Assembly (NCBI RefSeq): GCF_001940455.1
Contig: NZ_MKQR01000006.1
Coordinates: 1 to 64,000, forward strand
Source of the DNA: Actinokineospora bangkokensis
Lineage (GTDB): Bacteria; Actinomycetota; Actinomycetes; Mycobacteriales; Pseudonocardiaceae
Direction of reading: 5' to 3'
Length of the DNA stretch: 64,000 nt
The notes beneath the pieces were generated by a model, which did not search any database, was not told the origin of the DNA, and saw only the letters and a program-made list of their open reading frames with translations. The translations under genes and the position numbers were made by a program. Numbering within the stretch: position 1 is the stretch's first letter; each line of letters begins with the position of its first letter. This document shows, piece after piece, positions 1 to 8,433 of this stretch.

Positions 1-5
1 GGGGC

Positions 6-24
6 GGGGGGGGGGGGGGGGGGG
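6..24. repeat. 19-base poly-G tract at the window edge
   Basis: After four G and one C, there is an uninterrupted run of 19 G. It lies just downstream of the stop codon of the leftward ATP-grasp gene. It could be a real homopolymer, but a run this long at the first bases of a record is also what a contig end or sequencing artefact looks like. Confidence 0.9.
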
Positions 25-35
25 CGCCCGAGCGG

Positions 36-1244
36 TCAGTGCTGGGCCTTGACCTCGACGCGCACGGCGGCGACGGCCGCGCGCGCCCTGGCGTCGGCCT
101 CGGCCGGGGTGTCCCCGACGGCGATCGCCGAGCCCACCCGGTCCCACGAGGAGCGCAGGTCGGCCAGGGTGTCGCCCGCCTTGCGCAGGACGTCGACCCG
201 TTCCACCCCGGGCAGGGCGGTGGCGTCCTCCACCCCGTCGACGGAGAGGACCGTGCCGGGGTCGGCGGTGATGAAGGCGATGGCGGCGGCGCGCGAGGCC
301 GTCGCGGGCGGGTCGATGGGCCGCCCGGCCAGGGAGTCCACCCAGTGCCGGGTCAGGTTCGTCCGGTAGGCCAGGTCGACGAGGTCGACGATCCGGTCGC
401 CCGGGGGCCTGCCCGCGCACTCGACCAGGCGCGGGCCCTCAGCGGTGCGCACCCACTCGGCGTGCAGGATGCCGGTGTCGAAACCGACCGCGCGCACCAG
501 GTCGGACACCGGTTCCCGCCAGTCGTCCGCGGGTTCGGCGGGCACCACGTGGCCCACCTCGACCGGGGCCGGGCCCGCCGAGGTCCGCTTGGCGGTCGCG
601 TTGAGGAACACCACCCGGCCGCCCACCACCAGGCACTCGGTGCTGAACTCCGGCCCGCGCAGCCGCTCCTCCACCAGGTACCGCCACGACATCGGGCGCC
701 GGGCGAGCTGGTTGCCCTCGTCGGCGCCGGTCGTGGCCGCCCACGCGGCCTCGACATCCGCGCCCGCGTCGAGCAGCAGCACCCCCAGGCTGGCCTGCCT
801 GCCCGACGGCTTGAGCACGCACGGCCCGCCCCCGGCGAACGCGGCGACGTCGGCGGCCGAGCGGACCTCCGCGAACCGCGGCCCCGGCATCCCCGCCGCG
901 GTGGTCACCTCGCGCAGGGTCAGCTTGTCGCGCAGGGCGGTCGCCGCCCGCGCGCCCGCGCCCGGCAACCCCAGCGCCTCGGCCGCGCGGGCGGCGGCGG
1001 CGACGGCGTACTCCAGACCGGGCGCCACGGCGTCGACGCCGGTCAGCCCGGCGACGACGTCGAGGAACTGGTCATCCTGCTGGTAGCGGCCGAACACGAC
1101 CTCGACGAAGGGGTGCCGGGCGGCTTTGGCGGCCAGCCCCTTGGCCTCCCACAGGTCGCGCTCCTCCAGGACGACCACCGAGGTGTCGCCGTCGTCGAGG
1201 GCGGTGAGGACGCTGTCGTTGTACCCGACGAGCAGCAGGCGCAC
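36..1244 (-). CDS. ATP-grasp carboxylate-amine ligase-like protein
   Basis: A cytoplasmic ATP-grasp enzyme of 402 aa, expected to join a carboxylate to an amine or thiol with ATP hydrolysis; the substrates are unknown. The N-terminal pre-ATP-grasp part begins RLLLVGYNDS. The nucleotide-binding lysine region reads CVLKPSGRQASLG (about residues 135-147). The Mg2+-binding end reads ILHAEW and LVECAGRPPGDR (about 265-290). The GTG start is chosen because it lies two bases after the stop of the upstream MFS gene and behind a GGGAGGG ribosome-binding site; a longer reading frame exists upstream but overlaps the MFS gene. Pairing with an exporter suggests the two make and move, or modify and expel, a small peptide-like metabolite. 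This is inference. Confidence 0.82.
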   Translation of the reverse strand: MRLLLVGYNDSVLTALDDGDTSVVVLEERDLWEAKGLAAKAARHPFVEVVFGRYQQDDQFLDVVAGLTGVDAVAPGLEYAVAAAARAAEALGLPGAGARAATALRDKLTLREVTTAAGMPGPRFAEVRSAADVAAFAGGGPCVLKPSGRQASLGVLLLDAGADVEAAWAATTGADEGNQLARRPMSWRYLVEERLRGPEFSTECLVVGGRVVFLNATAKRTSAGPAPVEVGHVVPAEPADDWREPVSDLVRAVGFDTGILHAEWVRTAEGPRLVECAGRPPGDRIVDLVDLAYRTNLTRHWVDSLAGRPIDPPATASRAAAIAFITADPGTVLSVDGVEDATALPGVERVDVLRKAGDTLADLRSSWDRVGSAIAVGDTPAEADARARAAVAAVRVEVKAQH

Positions 1245-1246
1245 GG

Positions 1247-2458
1247 TCAACCCTCCCGGGCCGGGGTGGAGAGGTGGAACAGGACCACGACCGCGCCGAC
1301 CACGGCCAGCGCCCCCCAGTACACCGGGCGGGAGCCGTGCTCGGCGGCGACCAGGAACAGGGCGCCGCCGGTGAACGCGCCCACCGACTCGCCCGCGGTG
1401 GCGGCGACCTGGCGCAGGTTGAACAGCTCGACCACCGGGCGGTCGCCGGGGATCACGCTGAACGCGGTGTTGACCATGGGGGTGAAGAACGTCTCGGCCA
1501 GGGAGAACACCGCCACCGCGGCGAGCATCCCGGCGACGGCCGCGCCGGTGGCCCCCATCAGCGCGAAGGCGGCGGCGAACGTGCCCACCCCGACCAGCAG
1601 GAACAGCACCGGCGGGGTGCCCGCCCCGAGCTTGCGCGAGCAGTAGGCGGTGACCGGGATCTGGAGGACCACGACGAGCACGGCGTTGGCGGTGAAGATC
1701 CCGGCCCGCCAGGCGGGGTCGTCGGTGACCTGGGCGACCTGGAGGGCGACCGCGGAGAAGAACTGGGCGTAGAGGAACCCGCCCGCCGCGGTGATCACGG
1801 AGACCCGGCGCACGTGCGGGTCCGCGACCACGGCTCGCAGCAGCCCCAGCCGCAGCGGGGGCCGCACGTCGCCGTCGTCGGGCCGCACCCCGCGCGGCAG
1901 CAGGACGAGCACGGCGGCCGCGGCCAGCACGTACGTCCCGGCGACCGCGAGCAGCAGCGGGGTGTCGAGCGCGTTGTCCAGCATGAAGTTCGCGGCGATC
2001 GGCCCCAGCGCGGCGGAGACGTTGACCGCGACCTGCACGGCGGCGAACACGGTGTTGCGGGCGACGGTCTCCAGCGAGAGGGCGACGTACACCCGGGCCA
2101 TCAGCCCGTTGGTGCTCATCCCGGCGCCCGCGACCAGCAGCGCGGCGGTGATCCCCACCGCCCCGGGCGCGACCGGCAGGACCGCGAACCCGGCGGCGGC
2201 CATGAGCAGCCCGGACGCCATCGCCACCCGCACGTCCGCCCGGTGCAGCAGCGAACTGATGAACAGCGACGCGCCGCGGACGGCGAAGTTGAACGCGAAC
2301 AGCGCGGCCCCGACGAACACCGCCCCGCCCGCCGGTTCCCACCGCCCCAGCAGCACGGGCAACACCGGCAGGACGGCGAAGAAGCCCAGGTGGGAGAGCA
2401 GGTAGTCCAGCACCACAGGCACGGTCACGGGCCTGTGCCGCGCAGACACGTCAGTCAC
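1247..2458 (-). CDS. MFS transporter
   Basis: A major facilitator superfamily integral membrane protein of about 403 aa with roughly twelve hydrophobic segments, for example the stretch beginning LDYLLSHLGFFAVLPVLPVL near the N-terminus. A short basic loop with R-G-x-R near residue 70 fits the MFS loop between helices 2 and 3. GTG at 2458 is preferred as the start, behind a G-rich tract; a TTG at 2521 and a GTG at 2449 are alternatives, so the start is uncertain. Its stop codon lies two bases before the ATP-grasp start, so the two are translationally coupled. Likely role is export of the product or substrate of the ATP-grasp enzyme. Substrate cannot be read from sequence. Confidence 0.82.
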   Translation of the reverse strand: MTDVSARHRPVTVPVVLDYLLSHLGFFAVLPVLPVLLGRWEPAGGAVFVGAALFAFNFAVRGASLFISSLLHRADVRVAMASGLLMAAAGFAVLPVAPGAVGITAALLVAGAGMSTNGLMARVYVALSLETVARNTVFAAVQVAVNVSAALGPIAANFMLDNALDTPLLLAVAGTYVLAAAAVLVLLPRGVRPDDGDVRPPLRLGLLRAVVADPHVRRVSVITAAGGFLYAQFFSAVALQVAQVTDDPAWRAGIFTANAVLVVVLQIPVTAYCSRKLGAGTPPVLFLLVGVGTFAAAFALMGATGAAVAGMLAAVAVFSLAETFFTPMVNTAFSVIPGDRPVVELFNLRQVAATAGESVGAFTGGALFLVAAEHGSRPVYWGALAVVGAVVVLFHLSTPAREG

Positions 2459-2673
2459 CACCGGCCCCCCAACCGCTCCGAGAACCCCCACGTCGCGCAG
2501 TCGAGCCGCACGCCCTGACAAGGTTGCACATCGAATCCTGTCACCACGGTGTTACCGACTGCCGTCGGCCCCCGGGAAACGCCCGACGGGTCTGACCGGC
2601 AGTGGAAGACCAGCCCGCGTGGACCTGGTCGCCGCCCGGGTGGACGTCGCGGTGGTGCGCCGGGCGGGCTTGG

Positions 2674-3255
2674 TCAGGGGCGGGGAGCGCCGGGTTCGCG
2701 GGCCGGGAGGCCGCGGACCAGGGTGTCCAGGAACAGGTCGAACCTCGGGGTGCTCGCGCTCAGGTGCAGCGGGTTCTCGGTCGCCGCCAACCAGCTGACG
2801 ACGCAGGTGATGAAGATCTGCCAACTGTGGTCGGCCAGGTCGGCGGGGACGTCGGCCCGCCGGAGGCCGGTGGTGACCACCGTCCGGAGGCGGTCGATGG
2901 AGTGCGCGTTGTGCCTGTGCGGGCGGGAGAGGTGGGTGGCGTAGCCGGGCAGGGCGAGGAATTCGTCGTGCACCGCCCACGCCAGCCGGGTCAGCCAGGG
3001 CCGGAGCTGCTGGTCCTCGGCCCCGGCGCGCTCCAGGACGCGGTCCACGACGACCTCGCTGACGAGGTCGAACAGCTCGTCGCGGTTCTTGACCCACCGG
3101 TAGAGCGCGCCGTGGCTGACGTCCAGGCGCGCGGCCAGCTCGCGCATGGTGAGCGTGTCGACGTTGTCGGCCTGGGACACCGCCTCGACGATCAGGTCCC
3201 GGCTGAGCTGCGCGGGACGTCCCGGCCGTCGTCGTCCGGGCGCGTCGTCGGTCAT
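2674..3255 (-). CDS. TetR-family transcriptional regulator
   Basis: A DNA-binding repressor of 193 aa. The N-terminal TetR helix-turn-helix reads LTMRELAARLDVSHGALYRW (about residues 36-55), followed by the usual VKNRDELFDLV helix. The C-terminal ligand domain is alpha-helical, with no recognisable ligand signature. ATG at 3255 is chosen because it opens just before the TetR domain; an upstream in-frame start adds only alanine-rich sequence. It is transcribed divergently from the serine hydrolase gene, and a perfect 15-bp palindrome lies between them. Likely represses the hydrolase and itself. Confidence 0.88.
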   Translation of the reverse strand: MTDDAPGRRRPGRPAQLSRDLIVEAVSQADNVDTLTMRELAARLDVSHGALYRWVKNRDELFDLVSEVVVDRVLERAGAEDQQLRPWLTRLAWAVHDEFLALPGYATHLSRPHRHNAHSIDRLRTVVTTGLRRADVPADLADHSWQIFITCVVSWLAATENPLHLSASTPRFDLFLDTLVRGLPAREPGAPRP

Positions 3256-3320
3256 GGCACGACGATAGCCGGCGGTCACAGCCGCGGCAGCGCAGGTGGG
3301 AGCCGCTGCCACCGGGGTAT

Positions 3321-3335
3321 GTGACCAATGGTCAC
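3321..3335. promoter_or_regulatory. TetR-type operator in divergent promoter
   Basis: GTGACC-AAT-GGTCAC is a perfect inverted repeat with 6-bp arms. It overlaps a plausible -35 (TGGTCA, 3329-3334) placed 18 bp before a -10 (TATGGT, 3353-3358) for the rightward hydrolase gene. A repressor bound here would block that promoter. Confidence 0.72.
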
Positions 3336-3394
3336 TAAAGGCGTATGGTCGGTGTCGCGCGGCGGGTCGGCCGTCGCGGGACGAGGGAGGACCG

Positions 3395-4558
3395 ATGCTG
3401 GACGTCGAGGAGAGGGCGGGGATCGACGGCGTGGTCGCGCCGGGGTTCGAGGCCGTGCGCGAGCGGTTCGCCGACCTGCTGGCCGCGGAGGGCGGCGACC
3501 TGGACGTCCAGGTCGCGGCCTACCACCGCGGGGAGAAGGTGGTCGACCTGTGGGCGGGGCCGGACACGACCGCCGAGTCGCTGATGGGGATCTACTCCGC
3601 GAGCAAGGGGGTCGCGCACCTGGTGGTGGCCCTGCTGGTCCAGGACGGCGTCGTGGACCTGGACCGGCCGGTGAGCCACTACTGGCCGCGGTTCGGGGTC
3701 GAGGGCAAGCGGGACCTGCTGGTGCGCGAACTGCTCGCCCACCAGGCGGGCCTGGTCGGCGCCGTGGACGGGTTCGCGGTGGAGGAACTGGCCGACGACC
3801 GGGTCGTGGCCGACCGGCTCGGCACGCAGCGCCCCTTCTGGCGGCCGGGCCGGGCCACCGGGTACCACGCGCTGGTGATGGCCGCGCTCAGCGGCGAGGT
3901 CGTGCGCCGCGCGACCGGCCGCACCGTCCAGGAGCACTTCACCGAGCGGCTGCGCCTCCCGCTGGGCCTGGACCTGCACCTGGGCCTGCCCGAGGCGCAG
4001 GACCACCGCTTCCTCAGCGCGCAGCCGATGACGACGACCCCGGAACGCCTGCGCGAGCTGGCCGAGGTCGCGACCGCTCCCGACAGCCTCAGCGGCATCG
4101 CCTTCAACCGCCACCACCCGTACCACCGGGAGGTCTGGGAGCTGCCGAACATCCCGGTGATCCGTTCCCGCGGCCCCGCCTCGCTGGGCGGTGTCGGCAC
4201 CGCCCGCGGCCTGGCCAAGCTGTACTCGGCCGTGGCGTCACCGGTCGACGGCGCCGACCCGCTGCTCGACCCGACCACCGCGGCGGCCTTCGGCCAGGTC
4301 CAGTCCGCGGGGGTCGACCTGGTCCTGCGCCAGCCGAAGGCCTGGGCGGTCGGCTTCCACGCCTCGGCGGAGACCTACCCGGTCCTGGGCGCGGGGGCGT
4401 TCGGCCACAGCGGGGCGGGTGGGCAACAGGCGTTGGTCGACCCGCGGCACGAGCTGTCCTACGCCCTGCTGCGGCGACGGCCTGCGTTCCCCGCCCAGAT
4501 CGACAAGGATCACCTGCGGCTGCTGGACGCGCTGGTCACCGCTGCGCGCAGGGCCTGA
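3395..4558 (+). CDS. Serine hydrolase of the class C beta-lactamase/esterase (EstB) family
   Basis: A 387-aa cytoplasmic serine hydrolase without signal peptide. The nucleophile motif is SASK (SxxK, about residue 67), followed by the family motif LLAHQAGL and a Tyr in GYHAL that fits the catalytic YxN/S position of EstB-type esterases. HSGAGG near residue 345 replaces the KTG box, as in esterase members. The family hydrolyses esters, lactones or D-amino-acid peptides, and the substrate here is unknown. The ATG has a GGGAGG ribosome-binding site. It is divergent from the TetR gene across the operator at 3321-3335, so substrate-induced expression is likely. It converges on the gene at 4564 with only five bases between the stops. 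Confidence 0.85.
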   Translation: MLDVEERAGIDGVVAPGFEAVRERFADLLAAEGGDLDVQVAAYHRGEKVVDLWAGPDTTAESLMGIYSASKGVAHLVVALLVQDGVVDLDRPVSHYWPRFGVEGKRDLLVRELLAHQAGLVGAVDGFAVEELADDRVVADRLGTQRPFWRPGRATGYHALVMAALSGEVVRRATGRTVQEHFTERLRLPLGLDLHLGLPEAQDHRFLSAQPMTTTPERLRELAEVATAPDSLSGIAFNRHHPYHREVWELPNIPVIRSRGPASLGGVGTARGLAKLYSAVASPVDGADPLLDPTTAAAFGQVQSAGVDLVLRQPKAWAVGFHASAETYPVLGAGAFGHSGAGGQQALVDPRHELSYALLRRRPAFPAQIDKDHLRLLDALVTAARRA

Positions 4559-4563
4559 CTCGT

Positions 4564-5280
4564 TCACCGCACGGAGTAGGCGCGGGCGCAGTAGGGGTCG
4601 GGCGCGACCTCCCGGGACGGGAGCACCCCGGTGCCGGCGAGTTCACGGATGCGGGCGGTGAGGAAACCCCCTGCTGCCAAGGCGAGTCCTCCTTCGCCTG
4701 CGATGGGAACGTCGTAGCCGCAGACATCGTTCGTCGCCGGGTCGTGGAAGTAGACCCGGACGACTTCGGGGCTCTGCGCGAGAAAGCCGACTGGGTGGAG
4801 GGTCTGCGCCACTGGTGGCGGCTGGGGGTCGAAGTGGACGAAAGTTCCGCTGACGGCCCCGTAGATCGCTTCGCCAAGCCCGGCGGCGGGCTCGTCGGCA
4901 CCGCCGAGGAATGCCTGGGCGTCGACCACGCGAACCCCGCGGCCGTCGACGCTCCAGCTGATGTTCGCGTCGTCGTTGAGCGTTGCCAAGACGCGCCTGA
5001 GCATGGATACGGTGCGGAAGTGGTTGATCTGCTGGCCATCGGCGTCCAGCAGTGGGAAGTCGATCCCGATCGCCGTCGCCAGGTCATCGCCGTCGAAGAC
5101 GAAGATCCGCGCGGTGGTCTCATGTGGATGGACCATTCCGCACACGGAGTGCGCGGAACCGTTCAGCGGCGTAGAGACGAACTCGGTCACCCGCTGGGCA
5201 AGCAGCCAGTAGAGCGTGTCCACGAGCGCTGGAGCGGCCTGCTCACGCTTGGTGCCCCTACTCGGGTCATCGGCCGACAT
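4564..5280 (-). CDS. Hypothetical protein, 238 aa
   Basis: I do not recognise this protein. It has no signal peptide or membrane segment. It is acidic and well ordered in composition, with segments such as ARIFVFDGDD and VRVYFHDPATNDVCGYDVPI suggesting beta-rich folding. Codon use (GC-rich third positions) supports a real gene. ATG at 5280 is the first clean start. It lies 58 bp downstream of another unknown leftward gene (5339-5800), so the two may be co-transcribed, and it converges on the serine hydrolase. Confidence 0.6.
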   Translation of the reverse strand: MSADDPSRGTKREQAAPALVDTLYWLLAQRVTEFVSTPLNGSAHSVCGMVHPHETTARIFVFDGDDLATAIGIDFPLLDADGQQINHFRTVSMLRRVLATLNDDANISWSVDGRGVRVVDAQAFLGGADEPAAGLGEAIYGAVSGTFVHFDPQPPPVAQTLHPVGFLAQSPEVVRVYFHDPATNDVCGYDVPIAGEGGLALAAGGFLTARIRELAGTGVLPSREVAPDPYCARAYSVR

Positions 5281-5338
5281 GGAAAGAGCGTACCGGGTCG
5301 ATCCCCAGTGGCGCGTGCACCGCAGCTTGGTGGGGAGG

Positions 5339-5800
5339 TCAGTGCTCCTGCTTGATGACGAAGTAGGAGCCGCGGATGGTGCCTGCCAGCTTGGACTTCT
5401 GGCGGGCGAACTTGAACGCGCCGAGTTCCTCCGGGACCTCCATGCCGTCGGAGAGCTTGAAGCCGACGGCGCGCTTGCCGGTGGGGTCGAGGGAGTACAG
5501 GACGTTGATGGACAGGCCGCTCTCGTAGAAGACGTAGGCCCACTTGGTGCCCTCGACCTCGAACTCGGTGGCTTCGAGCGGGGGTGAGGCGATGGTGATG
5601 TCTCGCTCGTCCTTGAGGATCTTGTGGACCCAGTCGACCACGGCCTGCGCGTCGGCGGCGGGTTCGACGGTGAAGGTGTGGTCGTGCTTGTTCTTGAAGT
5701 AGCGGGCCTCGTTGGCCCGCAGGCCGGCGAGGGCGGGGGCGACCGGCGAGGTCTCCAGGCCGGTGGTGGAGACGGTGGTGAAGTCCACGGTGTGCGGCAT
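5339..5800 (-). CDS. Hypothetical protein, 153 aa
   Basis: I do not recognise this small soluble protein. It has no signal peptide or membrane helix. It contains a lysine-rich segment (EARYFKNKHDHTFTVEP, residues 31-47) and a segment EVEGTKWAYVFYESGLSI that looks beta-stranded. ATG at 5800 is the natural start. It is the first gene of a leftward pair with 4564-5280 and is divergent from the oxidoreductase at 6002. The 200-bp intergenic region between them has no clear operator beyond a weak GGTGA/TCACC inverted repeat at 5945-5962. Confidence 0.6.
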   Translation of the reverse strand: MPHTVDFTTVSTTGLETSPVAPALAGLRANEARYFKNKHDHTFTVEPAADAQAVVDWVHKILKDERDITIASPPLEATEFEVEGTKWAYVFYESGLSINVLYSLDPTGKRAVGFKLSDGMEVPEELGAFKFARQKSKLAGTIRGSYFVIKQEH

Positions 5801-6001
5801 CGCTGGGTCCTGTCGTGCGGGCGTCCGGTGCTGCGCACAGCGTAGGCGCGGACCGGCTCAGCGGCGCCCGGGAACGTCCCCCGCCCGGTTCGCCGCGGGG
5901 TGTGACCTGCGCCGCAACCGATTGCACCTGACGTCGATGTGAGAGGTGAGGATCGGGTCACCCGGGAAGTGCGGGGCGGATGACGCGGGAGGCGGCAGGA
6001 G

Positions 6002-6925
6002 ATGGGTCAGGCGTGGGGTTTCGGCGGGTACGGCGGCCCCGAGGTGCAGGAGGTGTTCGACCGGCCCGACCCGGCGCCCGGTCGCGGTGAGGTGCTGGTG
6101 CGGGTGCTGGTGGCCGGGGTGAACCCGCTCGACCACGTGCTGCGCTCGGGGCCGGTGCCGGGGCTCGACGGGGGCCGCCCGTTCCCCCGGGTGCTGGGCA
6201 TGGAGGCGGCCGGGGTCGTCCTCGCCCTGGGTGAGGGCGTCGACGGGATCGAGGTGGGGGACGCGGTCTTCGGCTTCGCGCTCACCGGTGGCGGCACGTA
6301 CGCCGAGACGACGGTGCTGTCCGCGGCGCACACCGCGCGCATCCCGGAGGGGCTGTCCGCGGTGGTGGCGGCAACCCTGCCCGTGGCGGGGACGACCGCG
6401 GTGGACGCGCTCGACCAGCTCGACCTCCCCGCCGGTGCCGCGGTCCTGGTCAACGGCGTCGGGGGCGGGGTCGGCCTGTCCGTCGCCCGGCTGGCCGCCG
6501 GGCGGGGGCTGCGGGTGATCGGCACCGGGAGCGCCGCCAAGCGCGAGCAGGCCGAGGCGCTGGGGGTGCGGTTCCTCGACTACACGGCCGAGGACGTCGT
6601 CGCGGCGACGCGTGCGCTGGTCCCGGACGGCGTCGACGGGGTGGTCGACCTGGTCGGGGGCAGCTCGCTGCGGGCGGTCGCCCCGCTGGCCCGGGACCCG
6701 CGCACCGTGATCTCCGTGGGCGACGCGTCCGTCTCCGACCTGGGCGGTCGCTTCGTGGAGCGCCGCATCGACCGCGCGAACCTGGAGCGGTCCGCCCAGC
6801 TCGCCCTCGACGGGGTCCTCGAACCCGTGATCACCGCGGTGCACCCGCTCGCCGATGCCCCGATCGCCCTCGCCGCGGTCGAGAGCGGCCACGCCTCGGG
6901 CAAGGTCGTCATCGAGGTGGGCTGA
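6002..6925 (+). CDS. Quinone oxidoreductase-like NADP-dependent alcohol dehydrogenase (MDR family)
   Basis: A 307-aa medium-chain dehydrogenase/reductase. The N-terminal GroES-like domain shows GRGEVLVRVLVAGVNPLDHV (residues 28-47). The nucleotide-binding Rossmann domain shows GVGGGVGLSVARLA (about 156-169). Zinc-binding cysteines are absent, so it belongs to the zinc-free quinone oxidoreductase/zeta-crystallin branch, which reduces quinones or enones with NADPH. The ATG follows a purine-rich GGCAGGAG. It stands alone, divergent from the unknown leftward pair. The physiological substrate cannot be named. Confidence 0.87.
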   Translation: MGQAWGFGGYGGPEVQEVFDRPDPAPGRGEVLVRVLVAGVNPLDHVLRSGPVPGLDGGRPFPRVLGMEAAGVVLALGEGVDGIEVGDAVFGFALTGGGTYAETTVLSAAHTARIPEGLSAVVAATLPVAGTTAVDALDQLDLPAGAAVLVNGVGGGVGLSVARLAAGRGLRVIGTGSAAKREQAEALGVRFLDYTAEDVVAATRALVPDGVDGVVDLVGGSSLRAVAPLARDPRTVISVGDASVSDLGGRFVERRIDRANLERSAQLALDGVLEPVITAVHPLADAPIALAAVESGHASGKVVIEVG

Positions 6926-7061
6926 GGAGCGGTCGTCGTCCGGGGTTCCGCGGTTCGCGGGGTTGCGGTTCGCCGGGAACCGCGCTGGTCGGCGGGGGTT
7001 CTCGACACCGGCACCGGGAACCCGGTTCTCGCAGGTCACCCTGGTTGCCACAGTGATCGTC

Positions 7062-7955
7062 ATGACCACGTTGATGATCGCCTGCCACGGCCAAGGCCAC
7101 GCCGGGGCCCCATACAGCGGCGTCGAGCTCGACGCGATCGCCGCCAACGTCGCCCCCATGCGCACCGCCGACCTCCCGCCCCGGCTGACCACCGGCCCGC
7201 GCGGGCTGCCCGAGCTCGGGGACGGCGTCGTGTTCGTCGCCCCCGGCCACGACTGGGCCGACCACCGCAACCGCGAGGACGCCCCCACCGACCACCTCGA
7301 CGCCGCGGTGCCCACCCGGGCGGACGGGATCGGCCGGGCGCACCCCGGGGTGACCGCGTGGGCGCGGTCGCGGGGGTGGCCGGTCGACCAGCACGGGCGC
7401 CCGGTCAACCCGCGCCACCGGCAGCTGCTGGCCGACCCGCGGATCGGGTTGTGCACCGGGTTGGGCCCGTCCTGGCGGTGGGGGGAGCAGGTCGTGGTCG
7501 ACGCCGTGGCCGTGGCGGAGGGGCACGTGGCGCTGATCGAGCGGGACACCCCGCACGACGGCACGATCCCGGCCCTGCCCGGCGGGTACGCCGCACCCGC
7601 CGACTCCGGGTTGACGCCGGCGGACTGGACGGTCGGGTACCGGCCGGTGACCGCGGCGGGGATCACCGCCACCGCGGTGCGCGAGCTGGCCGAGGAAACC
7701 GGCGCCCTCGTCCCGGACGGCGCCCGCACCCGGGTCGTCCGCGAGATCCGCCCGGTGTCGTCCCCGCACACCCTCAACGCCTGGACCGTGGTCTACACCG
7801 TGGCCGTCCACCTTCCCCGCCGCGCACCCCTCGACGGCGGCCTCCCGGCGTCCTGGGTGCCGCTGGACGCCCTCGACGGGGTGGTGGACCGGATGTGGCC
7901 GGACCACCGGGTCGCCCTCGCGGCCGGGGTGGAGGCGGTGGTGGGCGGGTGGTGA
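7062..7955 (+). CDS. Nudix hydrolase domain protein with N-terminal extension
   Basis: A 297-aa protein whose C-terminal half carries a Nudix fold. The catalytic helix reads AVRELAEETGAL (about residues 205-216), the REUXEEXGU core. The preceding GG of the box lies in LPGGYAAPADSG, separated by a longer loop than the canonical GX5EX7 spacing, so the box is interrupted. The N-terminal 140 aa look unlike the Nudix domain and contain a run of His/Asp residues (GHDWADHRNREDAP). The family hydrolyses nucleoside diphosphates linked to another moiety. ATG at 7062 is chosen because it opens the conserved part; no strong ribosome-binding site is seen. It precedes the ArsR gene by about 117 bp on the same strand. 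Confidence 0.72.
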   Translation: MTTLMIACHGQGHAGAPYSGVELDAIAANVAPMRTADLPPRLTTGPRGLPELGDGVVFVAPGHDWADHRNREDAPTDHLDAAVPTRADGIGRAHPGVTAWARSRGWPVDQHGRPVNPRHRQLLADPRIGLCTGLGPSWRWGEQVVVDAVAVAEGHVALIERDTPHDGTIPALPGGYAAPADSGLTPADWTVGYRPVTAAGITATAVRELAEETGALVPDGARTRVVREIRPVSSPHTLNAWTVVYTVAVHLPRRAPLDGGLPASWVPLDALDGVVDRMWPDHRVALAAGVEAVVGGW

Positions 7956-8072
7956 CGCGGCTGGGTGTCCGGCAGCTCGACCACGGCACCGGCTGCCTCG
8001 GCGGCGGGGCGGATATCGTGGGGGTGCTGTCCCGGCTGGGTGCCGGTCCTGCGCGTGGAGGAGGTGTGCGCC

Positions 8073-8390
8073 GTGGCCGCTGATCCCGACGACCTGGTCG
8101 AGGTGTTCAAGGCGCTGGGCAACCCGGCCCGGCTGCGGATCCTCGGCTGGCTGCGCGACCCCGACGAGCACTTCCCCGACTGGGTGTCCAACGCCGACGC
8201 GGAGCTGGGGGTGTGCGTCAACGAGATCCAGGCCAAGGCGGGGCTGGCGCAGTCGACCGTGTCGGCGTACCTGAGCACGCTGGAGCGGGCCGGGCTCGTG
8301 CGCGCGAGCCGGGTGGGGAAGTGGACGTACTACCAGCGGGTGGAGGAGCGGCTGACGTCGGTGGCGGAGGCACTCGGCAAGCAGGTGTGA
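8073..8390 (+). CDS. ArsR/SmtB-family transcriptional regulator
   Basis: A winged-helix repressor of 105 aa. The signature VFKALGNPARLRILGWL (residues 9-25) opens the fold. The recognition helix lies in GLAQSTVSAYLSTLERAGLV, followed by the wing around SRVGKWTYYQRV. A single Cys (GVCVNEI) could act as a sensor, but no ArsR metal box (ELCVCDL) is present, so redox or organic-ligand sensing is more likely than metal binding. GTG at 8073 has an optimal GGAGGAGG eight bases upstream. It lies 43 bp before a flavodoxin-fold quinone reductase gene, with a strong inverted repeat between them. Confidence 0.87.
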   Translation: MAADPDDLVEVFKALGNPARLRILGWLRDPDEHFPDWVSNADAELGVCVNEIQAKAGLAQSTVSAYLSTLERAGLVRASRVGKWTYYQRVEERLTSVAEALGKQV

Positions 8391-8395
8391 GAGCG

Positions 8396-8423
8396 GTATC
8401 GACAAATCGCATTTTGTCGATAC
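8396..8423. promoter_or_regulatory. 11-bp-arm inverted repeat over a probable leaderless promoter
   Basis: GTATCGACAAA and TTTGTCGATAC form perfect 11-bp arms around a six-base spacer. The repeat covers a possible -35 (TCGACA, 8399-8404) and runs into a -10 (TACGAT, 8421-8426) that ends only seven bases before the ATG at 8434, and no ribosome-binding site is seen. This fits an ArsR operator sitting on a leaderless promoter of the quinone reductase gene. Confidence 0.75.
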
Positions 8424-8433
8424 GATCGGTGCC

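Noticed and set aside
5945..5962. GGTGA/TCACC inverted repeat upstream of the quinone-oxidoreductase-like gene
   Set aside because: Only five-base arms in GC-rich DNA, and no adjacent regulator gene. Chance is likely.
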